Origin: Erodium maritimum
Lineage: Eukaryota; Streptophyta; Magnoliopsida; Geraniales; Geraniaceae
Length of the DNA stretch: 64,000 nucleotides
Assembly (NCBI GenBank): GCA_963921825.1
Contig: OY997588.1
Coordinates: forward strand, 65,988,617-66,052,616
Reading direction: 5' to 3'
Of the stretch, positions 1 to 11,874 are shown in pieces (position 1 is the first letter of the stretch; each line of letters begins with the position of its first letter). The position numbers and the translations under genes are program-made. The notes beneath the pieces are model-generated. The model was not told where the DNA came from and did no database searches. It saw only the letters and a list, made by a program, of their open reading frames with translations.

Positions 1-32
1 GACCTGATAAAATAATTCTAGATTGACACCCG

Positions 33-59
33 GATCTGGTCAGAATGAGTCCCCGACCT
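33..59. repeat. 27-bp direct repeat flanking the solo LTR
   Basis: An exact 27-nt copy of this stretch (beginning GATCTGGTCAGAATG) occurs at 2921-2947. The two copies lie outside the two ends of the solo LTR, far beyond its 5-bp TSD, so they are not target-site duplications. They may be ends of an older, related repeat that the LTR landed in. Identity of that repeat is unknown. Confidence 0.75.
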
Positions 60-999
60 TATAATTTACAAATTACATCCATTAATGTGTAGTCCATTAA
101 GAAAATTTGACAAGACAATACGGTTCAACCATAAATCAGACAAAAGTGTCTCTAAATATTTCAAATCTATCCTAATATGAGTGTAGACATTAATTTTACA
201 AATCAATTGTCACGCCCCAAATCCGGTTTTGACCGGACTCGAGACGTGAACCGAAAATAATAACAAAGAAGGCAATTTAAACGAAATGAAATCTCAAAAA
301 GATAGTTCAAGCCAGTAATTCCGACAACAAGAGTCAAATGCGCGAAATCCAAATAATAAGTTTGGTACGAAAGGGAAATATGTCTCTAGACCATCAAAAA
401 ATAGGACTCTCGCTAAACTCCCAAGCTCCGAGACGTTATCTAAATCAAATCACGATCAAAACCTGTAGAACAGTAGAGAAGGGGGTGAGCTTTCGCTCAG
501 TAGGAAAAAGTAGTAAAAGGAGTGAGCAATTGGCTCACCGCCACGGATACCCGTCCGATTATGACATACTAGTAAGGCAATAACAAAACAATTTAAACAA
601 GTAACCCAATGACAACGCTTGAACCCAACAGGGAGCAATCCGCGAATCAAGCTTGATACTGAACCATCACTCAGACACGTCTCCTCAACTATACACTTAG
701 CACCCGTCACCTCGACAGTTCACACTGGAACACAACACGGTTATATCACAACTAACCACGCATGCGAACGCACACAGCAATGCACTGAAACCAGATCTAA
801 ATGCATTCAAGATCACGAAGGATCACATACCTGCTGCTCGATCTGGAGCCTTAGCACCCAAATCACACCAGAATCACATAACATGCGTAATTAACCACAT
901 CGAACCAATAACAATTCAACACACACAGTAAATCATTATCAAACACACACAGTAAGTATTTGATAACACGTTGGATCACACGGCACGGCTGAAACATAT

Positions 1000-1345
1000 C
1001 ATACCGGAACACTCAGCATCGGCCTAGATATCATCCCGGAACACACAGCATCGGGGTACACGTCATCCCAAACATATCATACCGGAACACACAGCATCGG
1101 CCTGGATATCTTCCCGTAGCACGGGGTACAAATCATACCACACATATAATACCGGAACACTCAGCATCGGCCTAGATATCATCCCGAAACACACAACATC
1201 GGGGTACAAAGTATATCAGAACACAAAGCATCGGCCTGATATCATACCGGAACACCTAGCATCGGTCTAGATATCATACCAGAACACACAGCATCGACCT
1301 AGATATCTCACTGGAACACCAACCTCGGCCTAGATATCCTACCGG
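1000..1345. repeat. Degenerate minisatellite inside the solo LTR
   Basis: Phrases built on ACCGGAACAC, CAGCATCGGCCT and AGATATCAT recur about eight times in alternating forms. The complete chromovirus LTR further right also carries an internal tandem array, but of a different unit. Confidence 0.75.
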
Positions 1346-1869
1346 GGCACACACATACAGCGCCTCAAACAAATCACAAGGTAATAGTTCAACAGTAACG
1401 TTTACACAGGTAAAGCACAATCATCACACAATCCTACGGGCACGACATGGCCCACATGCAATTCTACAGCACAGCAAGTCCCAAACCTACGGGCACGACA
1501 TGGCCCGCAAGTAATTCCACATTTTCAACGACTACGCTAGTTATTCGCACCCTACATGCGATTCTACAATTATTCCGGTTACTCATATCCTATATGCAAT
1601 TCTAGTAACTTTCCGTAATTAAACTGGTATTCGCTACTTTTCCCTACCTCAACCGCGATCCAATCTCGAACAACCACGCACCGCCTAATAGCCTCCTCCG
1701 CCGCGATCGGGAACAACGTCTAAGATCACAGAGTAACGCGAGATTTAATAATAATTCAAGGGTGGTTTAAAGAGATAACAATCAACCTAACCCCCAATAC
1801 GTTCGGTTATAGATAACCTTTCTAATCACTCAATAACAACAAAATGGACTTGGAAAGGTTCAATTCTTC

Positions 1870-2010
1870 TCCATCACGGAGTGGGTCACGAAGCCTTGAC
1901 GGGCTCCGTCACGGTTTGGGTCACGGAACCGTGACGTGCTCCATCACGGTTGACGTCACGGAGCCGTGACGTGGGCCATCACGGTCTCCGTCACGGATTG
2001 GTGACGGGTC
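1870..2010. repeat. Dense GTCACGG/CCGTGAC inverted and direct repeats
   Basis: About ten short units of the type GTCACGG, CCGTGAC or ATCACGG occur in 140 bp, in both orientations, and can fold into several small stems. The region lies within the solo LTR and may be part of its old promoter. No function can be read from the sequence. Confidence 0.65.
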
Positions 2011-2991
2011 TGGACAGACTCCTCCTTCCCTCAACTTCGTCCCAACGAATCCAAACCTCCAAAACTCCATTGATAAGCTCCAAAACCTCAAAATTCATCC
2101 CCCAAAACCTCAAAACTCCAAGACCCAATGTGAGGTTTCATCAAATTAACAAAACTCAATCCATTTCCATTACAATCCTCCACTTTCCACCATAATCCAT
2201 CAATTTAACAAGGAGGAACTCCAAACCCACAACACCCAAGCTTAGTTCATGGACTCCCAACAAAACTCATGACTCAAAGTTCATCAAAAGAGGATTTAAA
2301 TGAGTGCTTACCTTAGGAAAAGAGTGGAGGATGAGAAATATGGAAGAAATGAAGAATTTTGGTCGTGGAATCAAGCAAAAAGCCTCTTTTTCTTCCCTTC
2401 TTCTCCTTCTTCAACAATGGAGCTCCACCCTCTCTCTCTCTCTAGTGAATTTCGGCCAAGCTAAAAAATATGAGCTGATTTTGCTCCTATGTGGCCTTTA
2501 ACCTAAAAGAGAAATGTCCAATTTGCCTTTTAGCCTCCTTCCCTTTTATGCCCAAAAGTGGGGTTAAGTGGGTCTTTTCTCACCCATTTCTCCTCCTCCA
2601 AGGACTTTGGGACATGTGTCCATGTGGGGTCCATCTCCACTCACAAACATCCCATCTCAATTTAATTAATCCGATACAACCCTAATTCGACCCCGTTTGA
2701 CCCAATTTGACTTTTTCGCAAAAATACTTATTTGAAAGGAAATGACCCAACTAAGCTAACTGTAACGACGGCTAAGCTTTTTGGGTCCCGGATAGGTCCC
2801 GAATGACTCCCGGAGTCGTCAGTTGACTTTTCTGATAGAAAGTCAACTCTTCCCTATTTCCACCAGTTCGACCGGTGTTGACCAAGGGCGGTTCTTACAT
2901 CAATTGTTACACTCGTCCCAGATCTGGTCAGAATGAGTCCCCGACCTAAAGTCACTTGGTGAATTTGGTTATTTTGCAAGTTACCGTTAAA

Positions 2992-3125
2992 TCAAACACA
3001 TTTCTCCAAAATATAACAAAAAATCAGATTATAATCCATTCAACATTAATCAAACACATTTCTCCAAAATATAACAAAAAAATAGAATTATGATGGATAA
3101 TCCATTCAACATTCATCAAACACAT
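2992..3125. repeat. Imperfect tandem duplication, unit about 60 bp
   Basis: The phrase ATCAAACACATTTCTCCAAA followed by an ATAACAAAAA run and ATAATCCATTCAACATT occurs twice in tandem, and a third partial unit begins ATCAAACACATT. It is AT-rich with no coding sign. Confidence 0.7.
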
Positions 3126-3495
3126 TAACATCAAAGTTAGTTCACATCGACAATTAAAAATTCAACCAGTCACCCGAATTAGTTTATATTACATATAACC
3201 ATTCAAAAGGAACATATTATTCAGTCATTTTTGTAATCCAGTAGCTTCTCGAAGTTGGTGGCTATATCCACACACATCTTCGAACGATACACAGTGACAT
3301 GACATTGTTGCATATATTCGGCGATAGGAAAGTGAATTAGTGACAACTAAGTATGAGTTATAGAAACACATTCAGATATAAGATGAAAAGTGTTTAGGCA
3401 CATCCATACCTCAACTCCTATTGAGGCACACCCGACCGCCTTTCATACGTCCAACTCGTCCCCGAATGTCGTAATTTCCCGTGAAACATCTTGGA

Positions 3496-4501
3496 TATGG
3501 ATGGCAAAACCCCCCGTCCCCACCCCGCACGGGGCGAATTTAAGACGGGGATTTTTTAAGCGGGGCGGGGTACGGGGAGATAAACAGGGATTTTGGCGGG
3601 GCGCGGGGCGGGGATGAGGCAAGCACTCCCCGCACCGCGGGGCGCCCCGCCCCATACCCCGCATCTTTATTTTATAATAAAATATTACAATTTAAATATA
3701 CATGATAATAATAACAATAATACACTTGTCTAAGAACATTTTCTCATGTTTAAACCTTTGTTGTGTGGTCATGTTTGTACAAATAAAGCAATGTCTTTTT
3801 CTTCATTTACAGAACATGTTAATCCAAAATTTGTTCTTGTTCGATACCGTGATAGAGTTTATAGCTTTTGTCTATGAAATTGTATTCACAACACAATATA
3901 TTTTTGGAAATATTAATTTTAACTTATTTAGATATATGAGTTGTAATTATGATTTGATATTGATATAAATGTTAATCATATACATAAGGTGATATAATTA
4001 TATTATATATAATTATCATTTTTATCAATATCAAATCATAGTCATAACTCAAGTATCTTAAAAGTTAGGAATAACAAGATAAACTTAAAATTTTCACGTG
4101 GTGATTTTATTTGTAGAATTATGAAGTCAAGTTTGGAACTCTAAGTTTTATGCTATCAGATATTTCGTTAAGAAACTTTCTATTATGTGTAAACTATTAT
4201 GGGACATGGATATCATTGTAATGCAATGTTTATTTTATATGTATGTTGTTTTAAAATTATGCATTGAGAATTGTCATTTCAAATGTGCATTTTTTTTCGG
4301 GTGATGAGAATGGGACGGGAACAGGGTAAGGAAAAAAATCCCCCGCGAGGCGAGAATGGGACGGGGAATAAAATCCCAGTTCCCTGCCCCATCCCCGCGG
4401 GGTCCCCGCGGGGCGGGGTCAACGCGGGGATGGGGCGGGGACAGGGCGAGTGGAGGGGACGCGGGACGGGGAATGGGGTCCCTGCCTCCATGCCATCCCT
4501 A
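3496..4501. mobile_element. Non-autonomous hAT-type element with GC-rich ends
   Basis: The 1006-bp element is bounded by the 8-bp duplication ATCTTGGA (3488-3495 and 4502-4509). Its termini are TATGGATGGCA on the left and, on the other strand, TAGGGATGGCA on the right, which fits hAT TIRs. The 8-bp TSD is also the hAT length. About 170 bp next to each end are runs of CGGGG/CCCCG, while the centre (3665-4290) is strongly AT-rich. No transposase is present. It splits the C48 core of the Ulp1-like gene. Confidence 0.85.
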
Positions 4502-5639
4502 ATCTTGGAAGCAATGAGAATGGGTGGGATCATCACCAAAAAAGGTTTCATCTTGTCGTCTAAGACAGATCCATTAGGGACAACTCTTGTATCGCTATCA
4601 TACAAAAAAAGAATGCAGCGAGATACGTCCGCCACCACCATAACCCAATGTTTCTCTCTTTCGTCCAACAACAAAGGAAAATAGATTTTTTCACACCCTG
4701 CCCATGCCTTACCAGCATATAGCGGATGATCACCCCTAACATATTCCATTAAGAAATCTGGTACTTTCCATAAATTAGTTTTACTACATTTCATGTGCTC
4801 TTCCTTGACGGCATCTGAAAATGATGTGTCCAACACCACGGCTCTTGTGCATAGTGCTTTATGAAACGTGTCTACCGCTTTCTAATTCCAAACAGGAAAT
4901 CATCTATGTGTTGCATACATGAAAGTGAATTAAATTCCTAATAAAATTAAATTGAAAACAATGCAAATAATTACACCTTACCTTGTCATTCAACTTGTTG
5001 TGACTCCGACTTAACTCATGGAAGTACATCCTGGTGACCTCCCGTAAGGTGTATGTGGGATTTTTTTTTTCTTTGGGTACGTTCTTCATTCGTAGTAGCT
5101 CTCTTACATCCGAATAAACCTGGGATGTGGATGGATAAGGTTTTTGAAGAGGGCCTAACTTCAATAAGTTCCCAATAAGTCTCTTCTTTTTAGTCTTTGT
5201 TGCTTCACTATCATCATCGTGTATAACAGGTTTTGGCACATTGATGGTTGGTTCTCTCTTCCGCTTCTTTGTTGTGACTCGCTTGTTTGAGGACAGCTTA
5301 TGTGTGAGATGCTTGGTTCTTATTCTTGTAGCTGGCATTTCCTTCTCAACGGGCAGCTCTATGTCCTTCTCTTCGTTCACATCCGGTATTTCCATTTCAA
5401 CGGGCAGCTCATGGTCATCTTTATTGACCTGGCTTTCAGTGGGCAGTTCCTTTTCAGGGACATCCTTTTCAACGGACTGCTCCAGGTTTTCAGCGGCCAC
5501 TTCTTGTTGTTGGTCCACTTCAACCACTTTGCAAGTTACTCCTTCGTTCACAACATCCTCTCTAGTGGCCACTTGTTCTTCTTCTTGTTGGTTCACTTCT
5601 TCTGTAGCGGACATTCCATTTTAATACATCAACATCCTC

Positions 5640-5912
5640 TCCATCAGGCACTTCTTCTTCTAGGTTCACATTCACATCCTTAGCAGCAGGTATAGCAGGT
5701 ACTTCTTCTTCTTCTTCTTGGTTCACATTCACATCCTTAGCAGTAGGTACAACATGTACTTCTTCTTCTTTTTCTTGGTTCACATTCACATCCTTAGCAG
5801 CAGGTACTTCTTCGTCTTCACCTTGGTTCACTTTAACTTCAACTTCAGCGGGCAGTCTTTCTTGGTTCACATCCTGGTTGTCTTGGTTCACATTCACATC
5901 CGTCACATCATC
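5640..5912 (-). repeat. Coding minisatellite in the ULP-like gene
   Basis: The minus strand encodes four to five imperfect units around AAKDVNVNQEEEEEVPA, each about 50-60 bp, giving an acidic low-complexity tract. Unit lengths are multiples of three at most junctions, so the frame stays open through the array. A frame change to the next open segment occurs at its 3' end near 5562-5614. Confidence 0.75.
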
Positions 5913-7342
5913 GAACATGGACATGTCATCTTGGTTCTTCTGGTTGTCCTACCCAGACATTGATGCTTCGGAAGATGGACGGAAGTCGTTTGATGCATGA
6001 TTGAACGCATCATGCCGGATAGACAGAGCATCCATGATCGTATCAAATTGTTTCTTCTGCACTTCCATCGATATTTTCAAATTAACCTTCACTTCCAAGA
6101 ATTGTGTCTTTAGCAGCTCAATTTTCCCCATGACAGACTTCGAAAGTCCGTCATCGGACTATGGGTGTGACGTATCAACCTCTGGTGGCGTTGGCGTTGG
6201 TGGTGCCACATGGACGGTCTCATCTTGAGGAAATGAGGCTACATAGTCTTGCTCCAACTTTTCAACCATGTTGTCCAACAACGGATTCAGATATTCTTCT
6301 TCGAGGTTTCGGTTTTCTATCATCCAAGGATGCTTCTTTTCTTCCTTAGTGGGGACCAACAGACTTACTATTTCCTGAGCACAAAAAAAGAGTAAAATTA
6401 ATAAGCGAAAATTTATATGAAAAGTGGAGTTGCAATTAAATTCCTAACCTCCGGTGAGCTTTGTAAGAGTGCTTCCTTAACAGCGCTGTAAGACGGATCA
6501 CGTTGCCTTCCATTTTAAAATCCTAGATAAGTTTACGCAGAATTCTTGACGAATTGTTGCGAACTTCCTTGCTAATGATGGTATGCATTCAAATGCAAGT
6601 ACCTACGACATAAGATACAAATCATAAGAGACAGCATGTACACTATGATATTTTTGATTGTATTAACGAATATTTAATTACCATTAGAGGAAGAATAAAT
6701 CTGGTATACGTCATACTACTCTCATTTCTTGGTTTCTTCTCAGCCGCACTTGCTTTAATTCTCAACTTATTTGTTTTATTTGTTTCAGCAGATACTTGAA
6801 GGACATATTACCCCAAGGGTATATGTAGAACAACTTCATGTTATCTACTAGGGCCAAATAGTCTCGATCCAGCTTATGGTATCATTTGTCCAATGGCAGC
6901 AATACTCACCCGATGATCAACAACAAACAAACCCTAATGATATCCCAATTACGCTTCGTCTGAGGCCTAACATGCATTTTTTCCTCAACCAACTCGGTCA
7001 ATTTCTTCTCTGAGGTCACCATACTAGCTTCTAGAGTCGAGAAGTGTTTGGTGGAAAAAATTTGGACTTCAATTGTTTTTTTATAACCTTTTCCTCAGGA
7101 AAATCTCCACACTTCAGCCCCAATATTAAACAATATTCCTTCAAAGATAATCTCATTGGTCTACCTTAGACCAAAAACCAGATCTCGGACGATCGCTCCA
7201 ATTGAGTTTCTCGAACTAACAACGCCAAGGAATTTGACAAGAATTGTCACTATTAGGTTGGACGTCCAACAAATGACCGAATGGAGATCGTCGAAGACTA
7301 CTCAGGTGGACCTCTTTATCATTTAACCTCTCAAGTTCTCCC

Positions 7343-8871
7343 TTAATGAACTTCGAAGTTGCCCCTATCATAATCTCTCATCAATTTGGGATGTTGGCTC
7401 AATATAAGTCCTGAAATAAGGGAAGGGAAACCGATTGGCATTTTGGTGGAAAATAATCTTGCATGGCGAGTAAAATGGTCAATAATAAATGTGCCAAAGT
7501 TCAAGGGAGAGGACATACCTATGGCATAGATAAGTCTATCCAATTCTAAGGTGATGGATGATCCATGAGATGAGGATGCCCAATTAGCTAATCCAATCCT
7601 GAAGACGATGGAATACATAGGTGTGAGTTCAGAGGAAAATAGTTTTCCTTTTTCTAGCCACTACTTCTCTGGATTTCAAGTTATCTCCTTTGCCACAACA
7701 TGAAGAATGGCGTCCTTCTGTTGAACATGTGTTGTTCGCCTTCCCAGATAAGAGTTTGTAACATCTTCACTAACATCTATCTCCTTGCCTCTCACAACCA
7801 CTTTGTGGTAATATGGATCCTCTGGATTATCAAACCCAAGTACAAGATTGACAATAAATTTTCTCACCAGATATGGGTAAAAAGGACCAATTTCCATGAT
7901 AGTCTTCAGAAGCTTGGAATATTGTAAGACATTCATAACCTGCTCAATGCTCTTAGCTTTTTTAGACAGTTCCCTTTCGGGATTAATGCTTCGCGGGTAC
8001 ACATACTTCTATTTTTAACAGCTCCTGCATGATGGAATGATATATTGTCTAAAGGAGCATCAGGCACGCTTGTTGGAGCTCTCTTCACACCCACAATCTT
8101 CTTTTCTCGAAATAAGGCCATTGTCACACCTTCTTCAGCCTTTTCTTTCTCAGAGGAAGATTCACCAATCAAATACAGTGTAGACTTGAAAGCTTTATTA
8201 GAACTAGAGGCATTAGGGGCCTTCTTTCTTGGAGCTTTCCTTTTCGGACTACTAGTTGAAGTAGTCATATCTTCTTCTTCTACAAACACTTTGGATTTTG
8301 TGTCTTTTGGACTCTCTCTTTGCAATTGGGACAACACATTTTCCCTTCCTTTTCTTTTATTTCTTCTCAACAGCATCGAGGTCCATAGGGTCGAACTCTT
8401 ATTCAACTTTAACATCACCCTTTTCTGGATGTTAGACATGTCTTTAGATAGTTCACGAGCGGAACCTGAGACTTCTGCCCAAACTTTACGACTAACACCT
8501 TTCTCAACATCTTTGAGAACATCTTCTACCATAATAGACAAAATTTCAGGTTTAACATCTTTGAAAACTTCTTCTACTATATCAGACACAGAGTCCTCTT
8601 TGACTATATTAGATTTCCCCTTATCTTTAGAAGGAGAGGAAGTAGGGACATGTGAAGTAACATCAAATACTTCACTAGGTTTAATGATTTTTCTTCACTC
8701 TATCTCAGACTCATTTAGAGTCGATAAATTTGTACTAGCCTCTTCAACAAGTACTTGAACACAGATGGATTCAGGATTACCTTTCACCACAGCTTTTGGA
8801 AGGGGACTTTGGGAAGCTCCTTGATCTGAGATAGGTAGATCTTCTAGTACATTCTTCTTTGAGTCCTTCAT
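7343..8871 (-). pseudogene. Envelope-position third ORF of the SIRE element
   Basis: An ATG at 8871 opens about 210 bp downstream of the pol stop. The product starts MKDSKKNVLEDLPISDQG, meets an in-frame stop near 8693 and stays readable in neighbouring frames down to about 7343. The first half is charged and serine-rich (KRKAPRKKAPNASSSNKAF near 8260-8200). The second half (8002-7343) has GPFYPYLVRKFIVNL and YHKVVVRGKEIDVSEDV, the pattern of the 'putative plant transposon protein' domain found in such ORFs. I see no clear signal peptide or membrane anchor, so 'envelope' describes position only. Frameshifts near 7980 and 7650 make it non-functional. Confidence 0.6.
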
Positions 8872-9080
8872 GATGCAGACGAGAGAGACGCAGTATCACA
8901 ATACCCTTTTTCGAAATCATGATTGCACAGTATCTTCCACTAACTATTGATTTTCAGGCGTAGATCAAAGACAGTTGGCTCTAGATTTTCAGTTAACACG
9001 TACACGTGTACTAACAAGGAATTAAAGAAGAAAATTTATTGAATGCAAACCATATACATCCCTTGTCAGACTCAAACATC

Positions 9081-11660
9081 TTAATGTTCAATGGTGCAAC
9101 GTCCTAAAACGGACCTCAACTTTTCAAAACGTGCAACACCAAGAGCTTTGGTGAAGATGTCAGCCAATTGTCTTTCAGTAGGGATATACTCAAGTTGAAT
9201 TATTTTTTCTGCACTAAATCCCTTATAAAATGATGTCTGATGTCAATGTGGTTTGTCTTGCTATGTTGAACTGGGTTCTTCGAGATGTTTATAGCACCGA
9301 TATTGTCACAGAATAATGTCATGACATATTGACGGACATTATACTCAGGCAACATTTGTTTCATCCATAACAGTAGAGTACAACTACTTCCAACAACAAT
9401 ATATTCTGATTCAGTACTAGGAAGAGCAATGCAGTTTTGGTTTTTACTGAACCAAGAGATTAGGTTGTTGACAAGATAAAAATATCCACCAGAGGTGCTT
9501 CTTCTATCAGTAGCACTTCCAGCTCAATCAACATCACAATATCCAACTAAAGTAGATGACATATCAAGTATACAAAAGACCAGTATTAGTATTACATGTT
9601 ACATACATGATGATGCGTTTGGCCTAAGTAAGGTGACTGGTTTTTGGATTTGCTTGATGTCTGGCACATACTCCAACTGAGTAAGAGATGTCTGGACGAT
9701 TGGCAGTAAGATACAACAAGCTTCCTATGATGCTTCTATACTGGCTTTGGTCCACAGATTCTCCTTGTTTATCATTAAGGAGCTTCACATGAGTTTATGC
9801 AGGATATCTTTTGTGTGTAGCATTTTCAAATCCAAACTTCTTTACCATACTCTTGGCACACTTTCTTTGAGAGATAAAACTTCCATTCTCCATTTACTTT
9901 ATTTGAAGACTGAGAAATTAGCTTAATTCTCCTACCATGTTCATTTCAAACTTGGTATGCATCTTGTCCAACATCCCTCCAAACACAATGTCATTAACAT
10001 ATATTTGGGCGATCATGATGTCGATCCCCTCCTTCTTAATAAATAGAGTTTTGCCAACTCCCCCTCAAACATAGTCATTCTTCTCAAGGAACTAAGTTAG
10101 CCTTTCATACCAGGTTCGTGGAGCTTGTTTTAGACCGTACAAAGCTTTATGAAGTTTGTAAACATGTTGAGGAAAATGTGGATCAATAAATCCCTTAGGT
10201 TGCGTTGCATAGACTTCTTCATTCAGATATCCATTCAAGAATGCACTTTTGACATTGTTTGGTTTTGGAACCAGCTTTCATACAACATTTCTTTTGAACT
10301 GCTCAAGTTCTTCTTGCATGTCTTCAATCCAGTATTCATCATTTACTGCCTCTATAACATTTGTAGGCTCAATTTTTGAAACAATACATGTGATACCTAT
10401 CATGTTCTGATAGCTTATAGGTGCCTTTGACCGAGTTCGCACACCATCTTCCAGATTTCCAATGATGTCTTGAGTTGAGTGATCTTTCTGCACACTTCGG
10501 AAAGGATTTACTGGCCTTGAAGATGTTGGTTCCTCATCAGTTTCATAGGAATTTCCTTTAGAATTGTCATCTTCGACTTCTGTATGGACATCTTGAGTAG
10601 CATTTGTGACTGGGACATTTTGAGGAACATCTTTACATGAGCCCGATATTTCAACTTCTTCATCATCTGCCCGGTTGTGAAACTCTTGAGTATCATTGAC
10701 CACCAAATTAATGAATTCCATCCTTGGCCAGTGCCCTTCTTGTATACAAGAAATACTTGATTTTTTCTGGAATATCCCATACAAATACCCTCATCTCTTT
10801 CAGGATCAAACTTCCTACGAGAATCACTATCAGCTAGGATATAACTAGACGGAGAGTCACTTTATTATGAATATGGCATGCCGTGTTTAGTCCTTCTACC
10901 CAAAATTGTGTAGGAATGTCTTTGGCATGCATCATTACTCTACTGCAGGGGGCTTTAAACACTGAGAGTGTGTATGATTTCTCATGAATAAAGTCTACCC
11001 ATGTGTACCGAGAGAAGTCATCAACACACACCAAGATATATCTTTTTCCACCCAATCTTTCTACTTCCATAGGCTCCGTAAGGTCGACATGAAGCATTTC
11101 TAAGACCCCAGAGGTCGTATGATGTTGGACCTTCTTGTGGGACATCTTGACCTGTTTGCCAATTTGGAAATCACCATAGATTTTTCCTTCACGGGTCTTG
11201 AGGTTTGGTACTTCTACAATGGAATTTTTTGCAATGGGCCTTTGCATGCTTTTAAGGTTTAGATAGGCAAGCTTTTGATGCCACATTTCAGCTTCATCTC
11301 CTTTCGTCAGTAGACATGTTGACGCAGGAGAACATGTAGATGCTGAAATTTCTGTTAAGTCCAAATATAGCAATTGTCTTGTGAGCGAGTGTGCGGCTAT
11401 AAGTGAAGTCAGTTTCTTATCCAACACAACACATTTTTCACTGGTAATTTCAATAGATAGATCTAAGTCACAAATTTGACTTATGTTGAACAAGTTGGCA
11501 GTGAGTCCTTGTACTAGTAATGTGTCTGTAAAACAATTGATTCTTGGAAATTTCAGTTGGCCCTTTCCAATGACTCTTGCCCTGACCCAATCTCCAAAGG
11601 TAAAATGTCCAATGACACATGGATGAGCATTTGTCAAATATTTACGAACACCAGTCATGT
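9081..11660 (-). pseudogene. Broken SIRE-type pol (integrase, RT, RNase H)
   Basis: The best open part, 11658-10834, covers the protease/integrase junction, a zinc-binding region and the first integrase-core aspartate region (LHVDLTEPMEVERLGGKRYI), then ends where the core should continue. The next part, 10784-10278, has the linker and the start of RT (MQEELEQFKRNVV). It then jumps to a segment starting near [14 protein letters not shown], so the RT N-terminal block is deleted. The RT catalytic YVDD box reads YVND near 9995, with the first Asp changed to Asn. RNase H ends ...GRCTIEH with TAA at 9081-9083. Many stops occur between 9950 and 9150. Confidence 0.75.
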
Positions 11661-11874
11661 GTCGTGAAGATCCACTATCGAAATACCAATCTTGATTCGT
11701 GGATGCATTGAGGGTGGTATAAGCAATGTTAGCACGATAATTTTCACCCTTAACTCTCCATTATCGCTTCAGATTAGCTCGATAGTGACCACCCTTGACT
11801 TTCCATTCCTGCTTCACAATGGTCTGAGGGAAACGAGGCTGACCGAGGTCTTTCCTTTGTTGAACACGAGGTGT

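Larger units (their letters stand above)
208..2899 (-). mobile_element. Solo LTR of a Ty3/gypsy element
   Basis: This 2692-bp block starts TGTCACGCCCC and ends CTTACA on the plus strand and is flanked by the perfect 5-bp duplication TCAAT (203-207 and 2900-2904). No PBS, gag, pol or second LTR adjoins it, so it is a solo LTR left by LTR-LTR recombination. Its ends and several internal blocks, such as the TGTCACGCCCC end and the GAGCNNTNGCTCACC-like stretch near 523-541, resemble the complete 2.9-kb chromovirus LTRs at 30832 and 58404. It therefore probably belongs to a related Tekay family in the same minus orientation. Short ORFs inside it are not credible genes. Confidence 0.9.
3221..7170 (-). 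pseudogene. Decayed DUF1985/Ulp1-like protease gene
   Basis: Read on the minus strand, 7170-6720 translates in pieces to a DUF1985-like block (LSLKEYCLILGLKCGDFPEEK in an adjacent frame, then YLALVDNMKLFYIYPWGN) broken by stops and frameshifts. After this come short coiled-coil-like segments (6359-6159, 6131-5949), an acidic repeat region (5924-5562) and a basic segment (5614-4904). A C48/Ulp1-type core follows at 4839-4510 (HWVMVVADVSRCILFLYDSD), continuing beyond a hAT insertion to FGDELDV and a stop near 3441. Plant ULP-like genes of this DUF1985-plus-C48 layout are often transposon-associated (Mutator 'Kaonashi' elements are the described case). Here the hAT insertion, in-frame stops and frame changes make a working peptidase unlikely. 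Exact exon borders were not resolved. Confidence 0.7.

Noticed and set aside
8045-8758. 237-aa plus-strand ORF
   Set aside because: It is the shadow of the minus-strand third ORF of the SIRE element; its composition mirrors the Ser/Lys-rich opposite strand.
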